Positions 54,042 to 63,444 of a stretch of DNA of 64,000 nucleotides are shown here, in pieces. The DNA lies in contig NZ_FRBI01000002.1 of NCBI RefSeq assembly GCF_900142575.1, positions 186,001 to 250,000 of the forward strand. The letters run 5' to 3'. Below the pieces are notes generated by a model. That model saw only the letters and a program-made list of their open reading frames with translations. It did not search any database and was not told the origin of the DNA. Each line of letters opens with the position of its first letter. The stretch's first letter is position 1. Position numbers and translations under genes: made by a program. The DNA comes from Actinacidiphila paucisporea (lineage in GTDB: Bacteria > Actinomycetota > Actinomycetes > Streptomycetales > Streptomycetaceae).

Positions 54042-54730
54042 CCGCAGTCCGGCTGGCCCTGGGGCACGGCGACGGCGGCGACACCGCGGGGGAGGCGGCC
54101 GACCTGGCCGCCTTCCTCGGGCGGTTGGTGCGCTGGGACAAGGCGGCCGTGGTGCGGCTGCGCTCGGCGGCCGGCGAACCGGCGCTCGGGGTCTTCGGGC
54201 ACCCGCCGTTCGGCGGTGTCCTCGCCGTGCGCAGCACCGCGGTGCGCGGCGACGAGTCGGTGGCCGCTGCGGTCGACGCGACGGTGTCGGCCGGGCAGCT
54301 GCTCGAAGCGGTCTCCGCGGCGGCCGAGGGCTTCGAGCTGCCGCCGTCCGTGACCGGTCCCGCGTGGGCGGGTCTGCTGCCGCCGCGTGGCGGCTGGCGG
54401 CGGACGGCGGAGTTCGACCCGGGCCAGGTGCGGAAGGCGGCGGCCGAGGCGGTCGCGGAATTCCGGGCCCGTACCGAGGAGCTGCCGCCGCAGGAGCGGA
54501 CCCGGGCGGCGCTCGACGCGCTCGCGGAGGAGCTGTGGAACCGGCCCTACCAGGGCACCACCGTGCGGGTGGTGCACGCGGCGCACGCGCTGGGCTTCCT
54601 GCGCGGCGACGGTGACGACGCCGTCACGCTGCTGGAGGCGGGACCGTGGACGCGGCTGCGTACCGGATACGGCTCGGTGGCGGTACGGCGCGAGTCGGCC
54701 GCGGTGGGCCTGAGCTTCTCCCCGGCCTGA
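54038..54730 (+). CDS. conserved actinobacterial hypothetical protein
   Basis: A 230-residue soluble protein rich in Ala and Arg, with no recognised domain. It begins MTAVRLALGHGDGGDTAGEAADLAAFLGRLVRWDKAAVVRLRS. Its middle has an LPPRGGWR segment, and its C-terminus FLRGDGDDAVTLLEAGPWTRLRTGYGSVAVRR. ATG at 54038 overlaps the thioesterase stop, so it belongs to the ettA operon. I recall similar uncharacterised proteins beside ettA in Streptomyces. Codon bias is normal, so it is a real gene. Convergent with the ABC ATPase gene, 26 bp apart. Confidence 0.7.
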   Translation: MTAVRLALGHGDGGDTAGEAADLAAFLGRLVRWDKAAVVRLRSAAGEPALGVFGHPPFGGVLAVRSTAVRGDESVAAAVDATVSAGQLLEAVSAAAEGFELPPSVTGPAWAGLLPPRGGWRRTAEFDPGQVRKAAAEAVAEFRARTEELPPQERTRAALDALAEELWNRPYQGTTVRVVHAAHALGFLRGDGDDAVTLLEAGPWTRLRTGYGSVAVRRESAAVGLSFSPA

Positions 54731-54756
54731 GGCAGACCCCGGCCAGCCGGCCCCGG

Positions 54757-55842
54757 TCAGTCCTGCCGGCTCTCGGGGTGGTCGTCGGGGCGGACGGTGA
54801 TGTGGTCCTGCTGGAGTTCCAGCAGGACGCGGCGGCGGATCTCCAGGGCCTCGGTGTAGTCGCGCGGGAGCTGCAGCCGGCCGGCCCGGTCGACGGTGGC
54901 GTATTCCCTGGCCACCACCGACTCCCGGCCGTGCTCGTCGATCTCGGTGCGCCGGACGACCTCCGAGGCCGTGCGGCCGTCCCTGATGGCGACCGTGCGG
55001 TGCACCGCGTCGGCGACGGACTGGTCGTGGGTGACGACCACGACGGTGGTGCCGAGCTGTTCGTTGGCGGTGCGGAAGGCGCCGAAGACCTGCTCGGCGG
55101 TGGCGGAGTCCAGCTCGCCGGTGGGCTCGTCGGCGAGGACCACGGCCGGGTCGTTGGCCAGGGCGACCGCGATGGCGGCCCGCTGCTGCTCGCCGCCCGA
55201 CATCTGGGCCGGGCGCCGGTCGTGGCAGTGGGAGACGCCGAGGATGCCGAGCAGTTCGGCGGCGCGGGCCGCCCGCTGCCGCTTGTGCCGCAGCCCGCCG
55301 CGGCCGGACAGCTGCATGGGCAGGACGACGTTCTGCGCGGAGGTCAGATACGGCAGCAGGTTGCGCGAGGTCTGCTGCCAGATGAAGCCGACGACCTCCC
55401 GGCGGTAGCGGAGCCGGGACTTGGCGTCCATGGCCAGCAGGTCGTAGCCGCCGACCGAGGCCGCGCCCGCCGTGGGGACGTCGAGCCCGGCCAGGATGTT
55501 GAGCAGGGTGGACTTGCCGCTGCCCGACGCCCCGACCAGCGCCATCAGTTCGCCCTTGCCCACGAGCAGGTCGAGGCCCTGCAGGGCCTGCACCTCGACG
55601 CCGTCGGCGGTGAAGATCCGCACCAGCCGGTCGCAGCTGATCAGCGAGTCCTGGCCGTACGCGGGCCCGTCGCGGTGTTCCGCGACCTGCCGTTCCAGCT
55701 CCGCGAGGCTCACCGGGGCAGGGGCCCTACCCGCGGCGGACCGCGCCGCCCCACCTGCCGAGGAGACCACCTCACCTGCCGAGAACCCCGACACACCCGG
55801 AGCGCCCGCGTCCGGCTCCCCCGTCGTCCCGTGTCCGCTCAT
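54757..55842 (-). CDS. ABC transporter ATPase with C-terminal AbrB-like domain
   Basis: A 361-residue ATPase of the LolD/MacB/FtsE class. An N-terminal 60-residue low-complexity tail precedes the NBD (about 70-290): Walker A VGASGSGKSTLL, Q-loop IWQQTSRNLLPYLT, signature MSGGEQQRAAIAVAL, Walker B AVVLADEPTGELD and H-loop VTHDQSVADAV. The last 50 residues (about 315-354, ATVDRAGRLQLPRDYTEALEIRRRVLLELQQDHITV) have the look of a SpoVT/AbrB swapped-hairpin domain (D-x-x-GRLxLP...LxI..RV.LE). This is not usual for LolD-like ATPases. Stop of the permease overlaps its start (ATGA), so it is the last gene of a three-gene operon. The system probably exports lipid-anchored or hydrophobic cargo. Confidence 0.85.
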   Translation of the reverse strand: MSGHGTTGEPDAGAPGVSGFSAGEVVSSAGGAARSAAGRAPAPVSLAELERQVAEHRDGPAYGQDSLISCDRLVRIFTADGVEVQALQGLDLLVGKGELMALVGASGSGKSTLLNILAGLDVPTAGAASVGGYDLLAMDAKSRLRYRREVVGFIWQQTSRNLLPYLTSAQNVVLPMQLSGRGGLRHKRQRAARAAELLGILGVSHCHDRRPAQMSGGEQQRAAIAVALANDPAVVLADEPTGELDSATAEQVFGAFRTANEQLGTTVVVVTHDQSVADAVHRTVAIRDGRTASEVVRRTEIDEHGRESVVAREYATVDRAGRLQLPRDYTEALEIRRRVLLELQQDHITVRPDDHPESRQD

Positions 55843-58622
55843 GTCGTCCGGTCACCCGCTCTCAGCTCGGTGCTCTCTCGGCGTCGCCCGCTCAGCCAGG
55901 CCTGCCCCAGCAGCACCGCGCAGGCGAGGAGCAGCAGGACGGCCGAGGGAAGGGCGAGGGACCAGGGGTCGGCGCGCAGGCCGATCCCGGTGGAAGGCTG
56001 CGGCGTCTCGCGCCCGCTGCTGCCGAAGGTGAGGGCGTGCAGGTCGATGCCGGGGCCGAGCAGCGGAACGACCGCGAGGCCCACCAGCACCCCGCCCACG
56101 GCGGCGAGCAGCACCTGGGGCAGCGACTCGAGCAGCACCAGCCGCCGGGACTGCCGCTGCGGCATCCCCAGGGTGCGCAGCCTCGCCAGCAGAGCCAGGC
56201 GGCCGGGTGCCGCGGCCATCAGCGACAGCAGCAGCGCGAGCACGCTGTAGCCGGCGCCGGCCGCGACCGCCGCCAGGTAGAGGGCGCGGGCGCCGCGCTG
56301 CAGCGGGTTGTCGGACAGCTCCGCCCGCTTGTCGCTTCGCAGCTCCACCGTGGCCGGGCTGCTGCTGCCCGCGGTGGCCTTCCGCAGCGCGGCCGCGTCG
56401 ATGTGCTGCCCGTGCGCGGCGCCGGCCAGCAGCAGGGTGGGGCCGCCGTACTGCGGGTACGCGGCGAGCCGCGGGTGCTGCGCGTGGAGCTGCCGCCCCG
56501 AGATGATCACGAAGTCGCCGTCGCCGACGGCGGGAGTGGCCGGCAGGGTCGCCGCCGCCCTGATGCCGCTGATGCCGACACCGGTCTCGACCGGTTTCGT
56601 GGCGCCGCCGAGCAGGTCGGCGATCCTCGGTGAGACGACGGCGGGCAGCGGGCCGTGTGAGCCAGCGGCGACCTCGGCGCCGAGCGTGCCCGCGGGGAAG
56701 GCGGGCATGCCCGCCACGCGGGTGATGCGCGCGTAGACGGCCGGGTCGTCGATGATCAGCAGGTCGAAATTCAGCTGGATGTCCTGGTTGGCGGCGTGCG
56801 GTTCGACCCGGACCGCGGCCACCTCGCCGACGCCCCGCACCTTCGCGACCCGCGCGGGCAGCCCGGCGTCCAGCGGGTAGATCGAGTCGACCCGGGCGTC
56901 GCCGCCGACCGCCGCGGCGGCGGCCCGGTCCCTGCCGTGGCTGATCCCGGCAAGCACCGAGCCGCCGAAGGACGCCACGGTCAGCGCCACCAGCAGCGCC
57001 AGCAGCGGCAACTGCCCGCCGGAGGAGGCCCGGCCGGCCCTGGCGAGCCCGAGGTGCGCCACCGCCCCCCGAAGCCGTGCCGCGGGGCGTGCCAGCCGGC
57101 GCAGCGGCAGCGGGTAGAGCCGCAGCAGCACCAGCGCGCCGGCCACCGCGACCAGCACGGGTGCCGCGGCGAGGAAGGGGTCGGCACCGTCGGCCGTCCC
57201 GCGCCGCCGCAGCGCGGCCACCGCGCCGGCCACGAGCACGGTCACGGTCAGTTCGAGCACCAGCCTTCGCCGGGAGGGCCGAAGCGCCACCAGGTCCTCG
57301 CGTTCCGCGGGCCGGGGCCGCCGCACGGCCAGCGTGGCCCGCAGCGGCATCGCCAGCGTCCCGGCCGCGGTGACCAGGGCGCCTAGCGCCAGCGCGGCCG
57401 CCGAGCGTCCCGTGGGCAGCGCCAGCAGCGCCAGCGCGGTGCCCGCCGCCCCGGCCGGTACCGCCGCCGCCGCGGTCTCGGTGACCAGCCGCAGGAAGAT
57501 GCCGCGCAGCGAGCCGCCACGGGAGCGCAGCAGCGAGAGGTCGCCGCGCCTGCGGTCCGCGGCCAGGGCCGCCGCCATCAGCAGCACCGCGAAGGCCGTG
57601 GTGCCCACCCCGAAGGCGGCGATGAGCACCAGCGGCCGGGAGGCCGTCCGGTCGCCGGCGAAGCCGTACAGGACCGAGCCGACCCCGGCCACGGCGTGCA
57701 GTGACGGTGAACCGGTGGACGTGGCCAACTGCGTCGCCAGCGGCCCGTTGCCGAGTGCTGCCAGTTCGGCGCGCAGCGCGGGCACGTCGTGGGCGGTCAA
57801 CGGCGCGGCGTCCAGCGGGTGGTGCCAGTACATCGAGGCGCCCGTGCCCAGCAGCGGCAGGGAGCGGGCCGCGGTGGGGTCGATCAGGACGGTGAAGTGC
57901 CAGTACGTGTGGGGCGGGTCGATCGGCAGGTGCGGCGGGTAGCTGACCAGCGGGGCGAGCAGGTCGTCGTCCGTGGTCCAGTAGCCGGCCGCCGGGTCCC
58001 GGGGGACCACGATGCCGCTGATCGTGACCGTCAGCGGGTTCGCGCCGAATTTCCTCAGGTGCACGCGCTGGCCCACCTTCAGGCGCAGCACCCGCGCGGT
58101 CTTCTCGGTGACCATGCCGTCCAGGGCCAAGGCGGCCGGACCTCCCGAGGGCTCGGGCCGGGGCAGCGCGCCCGCGACCACCCGCACATGACCGGCCAGG
58201 CCCGCCTGCGCCACCAGGTCGGCGCCCGGGGCATGGTCGGAGGTGCGGGGCAGCTCCGGGTCGGGGACCTCGGCCTCGGCGCCGGACCGCACGCCCTGCA
58301 CGACCTCGCTGGGGGTGATGCGCAGCGGCGGGCTCAGCAGGCGGCGGAAGTCCCGCTCCACCTCGTCCAGGCTGCCGGGCCGGAGCCTGTCCTCGCCCGC
58401 CGGGTCGCCCGCGGTGTCGTAGTCGTCGGACAGCGACACGCCGCGGTCCCGGGGCGCGGCGTCCGTGACGGCCTGCCGCAGCGCCCGGTCCTCGTAGCGG
58501 TCGACGGCCCGCGGCAGGGCAGCGCCGAGGAAGGCGGTGACCAGGACCAGGGCGGCCAGTGCGAGCGCGCTCGCGGGGGCGGCACGCAGCCGGGTCCGCA
58601 GCCAGGAGTCGGTGAAAGGCAT
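55839..58622 (-). CDS. large FtsX-like permease
   Basis: A 927-residue permease of the MacB/FtsX group, about double the size of a minimal FtsX. After an N-terminal TM (about 16-34) there is a large external domain (about 40-300). Then come TM clusters (RPLVLIAAFGVGTTAFAVLLMAAALAAD; ATETAAAAVPAGAAGTALALLALPT; AALRRRG...; LAVFGG), a second periplasm-like domain and a C-terminal TM cluster (AVAAGAGYSVLALLLSLMAA; LLAAVGGVLVGLAVVPLL; SAVLLLLACAVLLGQAW). The duplicated FtsX layout suggests two FtsX modules in one chain. ATG at 58622 follows the first permease's stop at once (TGAATG). Partner of the ATPase encoded downstream and of the second, larger permease. Substrate unknown. Confidence 0.85.
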   Translation of the reverse strand: MPFTDSWLRTRLRAAPASALALAALVLVTAFLGAALPRAVDRYEDRALRQAVTDAAPRDRGVSLSDDYDTAGDPAGEDRLRPGSLDEVERDFRRLLSPPLRITPSEVVQGVRSGAEAEVPDPELPRTSDHAPGADLVAQAGLAGHVRVVAGALPRPEPSGGPAALALDGMVTEKTARVLRLKVGQRVHLRKFGANPLTVTISGIVVPRDPAAGYWTTDDDLLAPLVSYPPHLPIDPPHTYWHFTVLIDPTAARSLPLLGTGASMYWHHPLDAAPLTAHDVPALRAELAALGNGPLATQLATSTGSPSLHAVAGVGSVLYGFAGDRTASRPLVLIAAFGVGTTAFAVLLMAAALAADRRRGDLSLLRSRGGSLRGIFLRLVTETAAAAVPAGAAGTALALLALPTGRSAAALALGALVTAAGTLAMPLRATLAVRRPRPAEREDLVALRPSRRRLVLELTVTVLVAGAVAALRRRGTADGADPFLAAAPVLVAVAGALVLLRLYPLPLRRLARPAARLRGAVAHLGLARAGRASSGGQLPLLALLVALTVASFGGSVLAGISHGRDRAAAAAVGGDARVDSIYPLDAGLPARVAKVRGVGEVAAVRVEPHAANQDIQLNFDLLIIDDPAVYARITRVAGMPAFPAGTLGAEVAAGSHGPLPAVVSPRIADLLGGATKPVETGVGISGIRAAATLPATPAVGDGDFVIISGRQLHAQHPRLAAYPQYGGPTLLLAGAAHGQHIDAAALRKATAGSSSPATVELRSDKRAELSDNPLQRGARALYLAAVAAGAGYSVLALLLSLMAAAPGRLALLARLRTLGMPQRQSRRLVLLESLPQVLLAAVGGVLVGLAVVPLLGPGIDLHALTFGSSGRETPQPSTGIGLRADPWSLALPSAVLLLLACAVLLGQAWLSGRRRESTELRAGDRTT

Positions 58623-61600
58623 TCAGTCCTCCGCCTGGTGGCGCAGCGCCGCCGCCGGTTCGCCGCGCCGCGTCGCGGTGGCGACGAGGACCAGCAGGGG
58701 GGCGGCGAGGAGCACGGCGAGCAGTTCGGCGAGCCGGCCCGCCGGCAGCTCGATCACCAGCGGCGGGACCGGGCGGGCGGCCTGTCCGGTCAGCACGATC
58801 AGCGGGGTGATCAGCCGGGTCAGGAAGGTGCCGAGCACCAGGCCCACGGCGAGCGAGACGAGCACCAGCAGGCCCTGCTCCGCGGCCAGCATCCGGGTGA
58901 GGCTGCGGCGCGGTGCCCCCAGGGCGCGCAGCACGGCGAATTCGGTGCGGCGCTCGCGGGCGGCGCCCATCGCGCCGACCGCGAAGCCGACAGCGGCCAG
59001 CACCGCCGCCGCGATCACCGCCGCGGGCAGCGCGGACTGCGGGCCCGCGCCCAGCGGGTCGGCCCGCAGGTCCGCCGCCGTCTCGGCGCGGTCGAGGACG
59101 GTGTCCACGTCGGTACGGGCGCGCAGCGCGGCCGCGGTACGGCTCGCGGTGCCCGGCGCGGTGGCCAGCCACCATTCGTTGGGCTGCATCGGCAGGCTGC
59201 CGGCGGCGGCCAGCACCCGGTTGACGGCCCGCAGGTCGAGCAGCAGCGCGCCCGACTCGGCCGGGTCGGTGCCGGGCAGCGCCCGTACCGCCGAGCTGAT
59301 GACCACCGGCGTCGTCGTATTGCCGAGTTGCACCTGGACGGTGTCGCCGACCTTTGCCCCGACCGCCCGCAGGTAGCCCTCGGTGGCCACCGCCTTGAGC
59401 GGCGGGGGAGCCGGCGTGTGGGGGCTCACCCGTACGGTCGCGCCGCTCTGCTGGAAGCTGTCGGTGCCGCCGGAGAAATGGCCGGTCCGGTAGCCGAAGG
59501 AGAGCAGTGCGGCGCCGCCGGCCCGGGGGGCGGTGGCGCTGGGGCGGACGGCGTCGGGGACGTCGCCGAGCGGGCTGTCGTCGAAGTCCGCCGTGGCCCC
59601 CCACGCCCCGCCGCCCGGTGCCCGCAGCGCCGCCACCGTGCCGTCGGCCAGGGCGACCCGGGCCGACGCGAGGGTGAACTGCCGGGTCTCGGACACGGCG
59701 GGCACCTCGTAGGACGACTCGAACCGCACCAGCCGCAGCGGGCCCGCGGGGGTGCCTTTGCCCGCCGCGGTGGCCAGGTCGAGGGTGAGGGTGTGCGGGC
59801 GGCCGTCCGGTGGCAGGTCGCCGACCGCGAAGTCGTAGGGCACGCCCTCGGCGTCGACCACCGCGACGCTGACGTGGTCCGGCCGGTCGCCGGCGCCCGC
59901 GGGTCCGCCGTGGAGGGCGGTGGCCGTCAGGGTGGCTCGGAAGGTCACCTGGCGGGCTGCCGCGTCGAGGGCGAGGCCCTGGATGTCGGGCGCGGTACGC
60001 AGCGGTGCCAGCAGCGCGGGCAGCGGGCGGCCGCCGGTCAGGTCGGACCTGAGGCGCATCGCGCCCGCGGCCTTCGCGGTGTCCACGACCAGGGCGGTGG
60101 CCTGCTGGTCGCCCTGCAGCAGCAGGCTCTCGCGGGCGGCGGGCGCGGCCGCGGTGATGCCGGGCACGGCGGTGAAGATGCCGGCCTGGCCGAAGGGCGG
60201 CGTCGTCATGGCGGTCACCCGCAGGTCGGCGCCCACGGCGAAGTCGGCCTGGTCGCGCTGCGAGCGGTCCCAGCTGGCGCCCTGCCCGATGGAGAACATG
60301 CCCATGGCCACGGCCAGCACCAGCAGCAGCGCGGCGGCGGCCCCGCGCCGGGGGCGGCGGGCCAGCTGCCATCCGGCCAGCGCCAGGGCGAGGCCGCTGC
60401 CGCGGGCCGCGCGGCGCTCGCCGAGCCGGGCCGCGGGCGGCAGCAGCCGCAGCACCAGGACGGTGCCGGCGAGCAGGCACAGCGCGGGCGCGGCCACCAG
60501 CACCGGGTCGATGCCGAGGCCGCCCGACCGGTCGGAGTTCAGCGCGCCGCCGCCCGACGCCCGGCGCTGGAGCTGCCAGTACGCGACGCCGGCGATCACC
60601 AGCAGCCCGAGGTCGGCGCCGGCCTGGAGCGCACCCGGCAGGCGGCCGCGCCGGGTGCGTGCGGTGGTGGCGGTGGAGCGCAGGGCCGGCACGACCACCG
60701 CGAGCGCGCAGGCCAGTGCGGCGGCGCCGGCCACCAGCCAGGCGCCACCGGTCCCGCCGCCGTCGAGGGTGACACCGGTGCGGGCCATCGCCCCGGTGCC
60801 CGCCAGGAGCCGGGTGACCGGTCCCGCGAGCAGCGGCGCGACCACTGCCGCGGGCAGCGCCAGGAGCAGGGCCTCACCGGCGGCGAGCCGGGCCACCCGG
60901 CCGCGCGAACCGCCGCGGGCGCGCAGCAGCGCCGTCTCGCCCGCTCTTTCCTCCGCGAGCAGCCGGGCGACCAGCAGCAGGGCGAAGGCGGCGAGGATGA
61001 TCAGCTGGAAGGCGCCGATGAGCAGCGTGGAGCGGGTCACCAGCAGGCTGCGGCGCAGCCCGTCGAGCAGGTCGGGCAGTCCGGTGCTCGCCTGCGCCGC
61101 GCCGGTGGCCCGGTCGGCCTTCAGCCGCGCGGTGGTGTCCTGGACGGCCGCTTCGAGGGTGTCGAGACGGGCGGCGCTCGCGCCCCGGAAGTCGCCGGTG
61201 GCCTGCCAGGACATCTCGTCGGCGGTGACCCGCCCAGAGGCGAAGGTGCCGGGGTCCGCGAGCAGCGGGCCGTAGGTGGTGAAGGCGAGGGTGTGGACAC
61301 CGCGCCCGGCGAGCGGGTCGAGCTGCCAGTAGGGCGCGCCGAGGTCGGCGGGCCGGTAGACGCCGGTGACCACGGTCCGCAGCGGCGGGCCGCCGAGCCG
61401 GTCGGCCAGCGTGATGTGCCGGCCCGCGGCAATGTGCAGAGCCCTCGCAACGGTTTCCGGCACCGCCACGTCGACGGTTGCCGCGCCCTTGGCGGCGGCG
61501 GCCGGCCAGCTCCCGCCGACCAGTTCCAGCCGCGCGCGGTCGAAGGTCTCCAGCAGCGTCAGGTCCGGGTCGGGGTTCTTGGCCGCGCTCGCGGGTCGCA

Positions 61601-61919
61601 GGGCGGTGGGCAGACCGTAGGGACCCGACCTGGTGCTGGCGCTGACCTGCGAGGGCAGCGTGCCGAAGGCCCGGACCAGCTCGCCGCGTATCGCCTTGTC
61701 CACAGCGGCCGGGTCCCTGCCGGTCAGGGACGCCTTGACGTCGAAGGTCGACCTGTCGGCGGCCTGGTGCTGCAGGGTGCGGCGCAGCGCGGCGTCGCCG
61801 ATCGCGCCGGTGTAGGAGGCGAGGGTCGCCAGCACGCAGGTGGTCAGCACCACGGTGAGCAGGGCGGCGGCCAGCAGCAACCGGTGGGCGCGGACGCGCA
61901 GCAGAACGAATCCGGTCAC
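58623..61919 (-). CDS. very large FtsX-like permease
   Basis: A permease of about 1098 residues, also with two FtsX-type modules. N-terminal TM VRAHRLLLAAALLTVVLTTCVLATLASYTG is followed by a long external domain. TM clusters lie near the middle (LLIGAFQLIILAAFALLLVARLLAEE; LLALPAAVVAPLLAGPVTRLL; AWLVAGAAALACALAVVVPALRS; LVAAPALCLLAGTVLVLRLL). The C-terminal FtsX core is ALPAAVIAAAVLAAVGFAVGAMGAARERRTEFAVLRALGAPRRSLTRMLAAEQGLLVLVSLAVGLVLGTFLTRLITPL. GTG at 61919 is chosen because it starts just before the TM; an in-frame GTG at 61964 would add 15 residues. First gene of the operon. Together with its partner and the ATPase it forms an exporter of unknown cargo. Confidence 0.82.
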   Translation of the reverse strand: MTGFVLLRVRAHRLLLAAALLTVVLTTCVLATLASYTGAIGDAALRRTLQHQAADRSTFDVKASLTGRDPAAVDKAIRGELVRAFGTLPSQVSASTRSGPYGLPTALRPASAAKNPDPDLTLLETFDRARLELVGGSWPAAAAKGAATVDVAVPETVARALHIAAGRHITLADRLGGPPLRTVVTGVYRPADLGAPYWQLDPLAGRGVHTLAFTTYGPLLADPGTFASGRVTADEMSWQATGDFRGASAARLDTLEAAVQDTTARLKADRATGAAQASTGLPDLLDGLRRSLLVTRSTLLIGAFQLIILAAFALLLVARLLAEERAGETALLRARGGSRGRVARLAAGEALLLALPAAVVAPLLAGPVTRLLAGTGAMARTGVTLDGGGTGGAWLVAGAAALACALAVVVPALRSTATTARTRRGRLPGALQAGADLGLLVIAGVAYWQLQRRASGGGALNSDRSGGLGIDPVLVAAPALCLLAGTVLVLRLLPPAARLGERRAARGSGLALALAGWQLARRPRRGAAAALLLVLAVAMGMFSIGQGASWDRSQRDQADFAVGADLRVTAMTTPPFGQAGIFTAVPGITAAAPAARESLLLQGDQQATALVVDTAKAAGAMRLRSDLTGGRPLPALLAPLRTAPDIQGLALDAAARQVTFRATLTATALHGGPAGAGDRPDHVSVAVVDAEGVPYDFAVGDLPPDGRPHTLTLDLATAAGKGTPAGPLRLVRFESSYEVPAVSETRQFTLASARVALADGTVAALRAPGGGAWGATADFDDSPLGDVPDAVRPSATAPRAGGAALLSFGYRTGHFSGGTDSFQQSGATVRVSPHTPAPPPLKAVATEGYLRAVGAKVGDTVQVQLGNTTTPVVISSAVRALPGTDPAESGALLLDLRAVNRVLAAAGSLPMQPNEWWLATAPGTASRTAAALRARTDVDTVLDRAETAADLRADPLGAGPQSALPAAVIAAAVLAAVGFAVGAMGAARERRTEFAVLRALGAPRRSLTRMLAAEQGLLVLVSLAVGLVLGTFLTRLITPLIVLTGQAARPVPPLVIELPAGRLAELLAVLLAAPLLVLVATATRRGEPAAALRHQAED

Positions 61920-62033
61920 CCGTGCCGCCCCCGTCCCCCGTCGCTGACCGGATCTTCTCAACACACGGGGCCGTGCTGAAACATGTCGGAGATTGTCGCA
62001 ATACGATCGTGACCGGCCCGGACGCGGGTCCGC

Positions 62034-62438
62034 TCAGCCGGGGGTGTTCACCATCGAAGCCGCGGCATACACCAGGTAGTCCCACAACTGCCGCTCGTGT
62101 TCGGGTGCGAGGTCCAGCTCGTCGACCGCCGCGCGCATGTGGCGCAGCCAGGCGTCGTGCGCGGCCCTGTCGACCTGGAAGGGCGCGTGGCGCATCCGCA
62201 GCCGCGGGTGGCCGCGCTCGTCGCTGTACGTCCGCGGGCCGCCCCAGTACTGCGACAGGAACAGCCGCAGCCGCTCCTCCGCCGGGCCGAGGTCCTGCTC
62301 GGGATACATCGCGCGCAGGTCGGGGTCGCCCGCCACGCCCTGGTAGAAGCGGTGCACGAGCCGGCGGAAGGTGTCCTCGCCGCCGACCAGCTCGTAGAAC
62401 GTCTGCTGCTCGACCGTGCCGTGCGGGATCTCAGTCAC
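62034..62438 (-). CDS. glbO: group II truncated haemoglobin (HbO-like)
   Basis: A 134-residue 2-on-2 globin. The diagnostic residues are Tyr32 (B10), Tyr45 (CD1), proximal His84 (F8, in RLRMRHAPF) and Trp97 (G8, in DAWLRHM); all match Mycobacterium tuberculosis HbO. These proteins bind O2 tightly and help respiration, redox or membrane lipid protection. A GTG start at 62438 is used. It is divergent from the methyltransferase gene and separated from the FtsX operon by about 115 bp. Confidence 0.93.
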   Translation of the reverse strand: MTEIPHGTVEQQTFYELVGGEDTFRRLVHRFYQGVAGDPDLRAMYPEQDLGPAEERLRLFLSQYWGGPRTYSDERGHPRLRMRHAPFQVDRAAHDAWLRHMRAAVDELDLAPEHERQLWDYLVYAAASMVNTPG

Positions 62439-62511
62439 CCCACCATGGTCGCAGACGGCCCGGCCGAGGACCCGGGTCGTAGGACCCCTGCCGCGGAGGC
62501 ACGATGGAGGG

Positions 62512-63432
62512 ATGGCAGGGTCGGCTCAGGACCAGCGTTTCCGGGCGGCGGCCGCCGCGCTGCGGCACCGGATGGTGCGCCGCATCGTCTCCGGCGGCGG
62601 GCTCGCCGACCCGGCCTGGCGGGCCGCCTTCGCCGAGGTGCCGCGGCACCTGTTCGTGCCCGAGTACTACCGCGGGGTCGCCGACGGCGGATACGGGCGC
62701 TACGCCGCGGACGAGCCCGACGCGCGGCGGCGGCTGCGCTGGCTGACGGGCGCCTACTGCGACCAGCCGATCGCCACGCACGTCGAAGGCGGCGAGCTGG
62801 TCTCCTCCAGCAGCCAGCCGTCGCTGATGGCGCTGATGTGCGAGGCGCTCGACGTCCGCGAGGGCCAGCGGGTGCTGGAGATCGGCGCGGGCACCGGCTA
62901 CAACGCGGCGCTGCTCGCGCACCGGCTCGGCGGTACGGGCGCGGTGACGACCGTCGACCTGGACCCGGCGATCACCGCCTCCGCGCGCGAGCACCTGGCC
63001 GCGTACGGCACCCCGGAGGCCCTGTCGGTCACCGTCGTCACCGGCGACGGGGCGCTCGGCTGGCCGCCGGGGGCGCCGTACGACCGGGTGATCGCGACCT
63101 GCGAGCTGCCCGCGGTGCCGCCGGCCTGGACCGGGCAGTGCCGGCCGGGGGCGCGGATCCTGGCGCCCTTCGCGGCCGGCCTCGTGCTGCTGACCGTGCT
63201 GGGGCCCGGCAGGGCCGAGGGGCGCTTCCTGCCCACGCCGGCCTATTTCGTGCCGCTGCGCGGCCGGGGCGCGGGGATCCCGCCGCCCGCGGTGGGCGGC
63301 GACTCCTCGCTGCCCGACCGGCACCCGTCGCGCAGCCGCTTCGGGCTGACCGTCGAGGGCCGCCGCCAGTGGATCTGGCTCGACAGCCCGCAAGGGCCGG
63401 ACACCTGGCCGGTACCGGCCGCTCGGGGGTGA
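62512..63432 (+). CDS. PCMT-like (protein-L-isoaspartate O-methyltransferase family) methyltransferase
   Basis: A 306-residue SAM-dependent methyltransferase. N-terminal [37 protein letters not shown] leads to the family [24 protein letters not shown] segment, then motif [21 protein letters not shown] (near 124) and acidic [23 protein letters not shown]. The C-terminal part is longer than in bacterial PCMTs (about 215), with extra strands after 220. This group in actinomycetes often has no verified isoaspartyl activity. ATG at 62512 with GGAGG 4-5 bases upstream. Divergent from glbO. Confidence 0.85.
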   Translation: MAGSAQDQRFRAAAAALRHRMVRRIVSGGGLADPAWRAAFAEVPRHLFVPEYYRGVADGGYGRYAADEPDARRRLRWLTGAYCDQPIATHVEGGELVSSSSQPSLMALMCEALDVREGQRVLEIGAGTGYNAALLAHRLGGTGAVTTVDLDPAITASAREHLAAYGTPEALSVTVVTGDGALGWPPGAPYDRVIATCELPAVPPAWTGQCRPGARILAPFAAGLVLLTVLGPGRAEGRFLPTPAYFVPLRGRGAGIPPPAVGGDSSLPDRHPSRSRFGLTVEGRRQWIWLDSPQGPDTWPVPAARG

Positions 63433-63444
63433 GCCACGGGCCTG

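Noticed and set aside
55852..60480. 1542-codon minus-strand open frame crossing two permease genes
   Set aside because: It is a shifted frame of the same strand giving Arg/Pro/Gly-rich sequence; the true permease frames have membrane segments and overlapping start/stop signals.
57789..61979. 1396-codon plus-strand open frame
   Set aside because: It is antisense to the FtsX permeases; the predicted protein is low-complexity Gly/Arg/Gln with no domain, typical of shadow frames in high-GC DNA.
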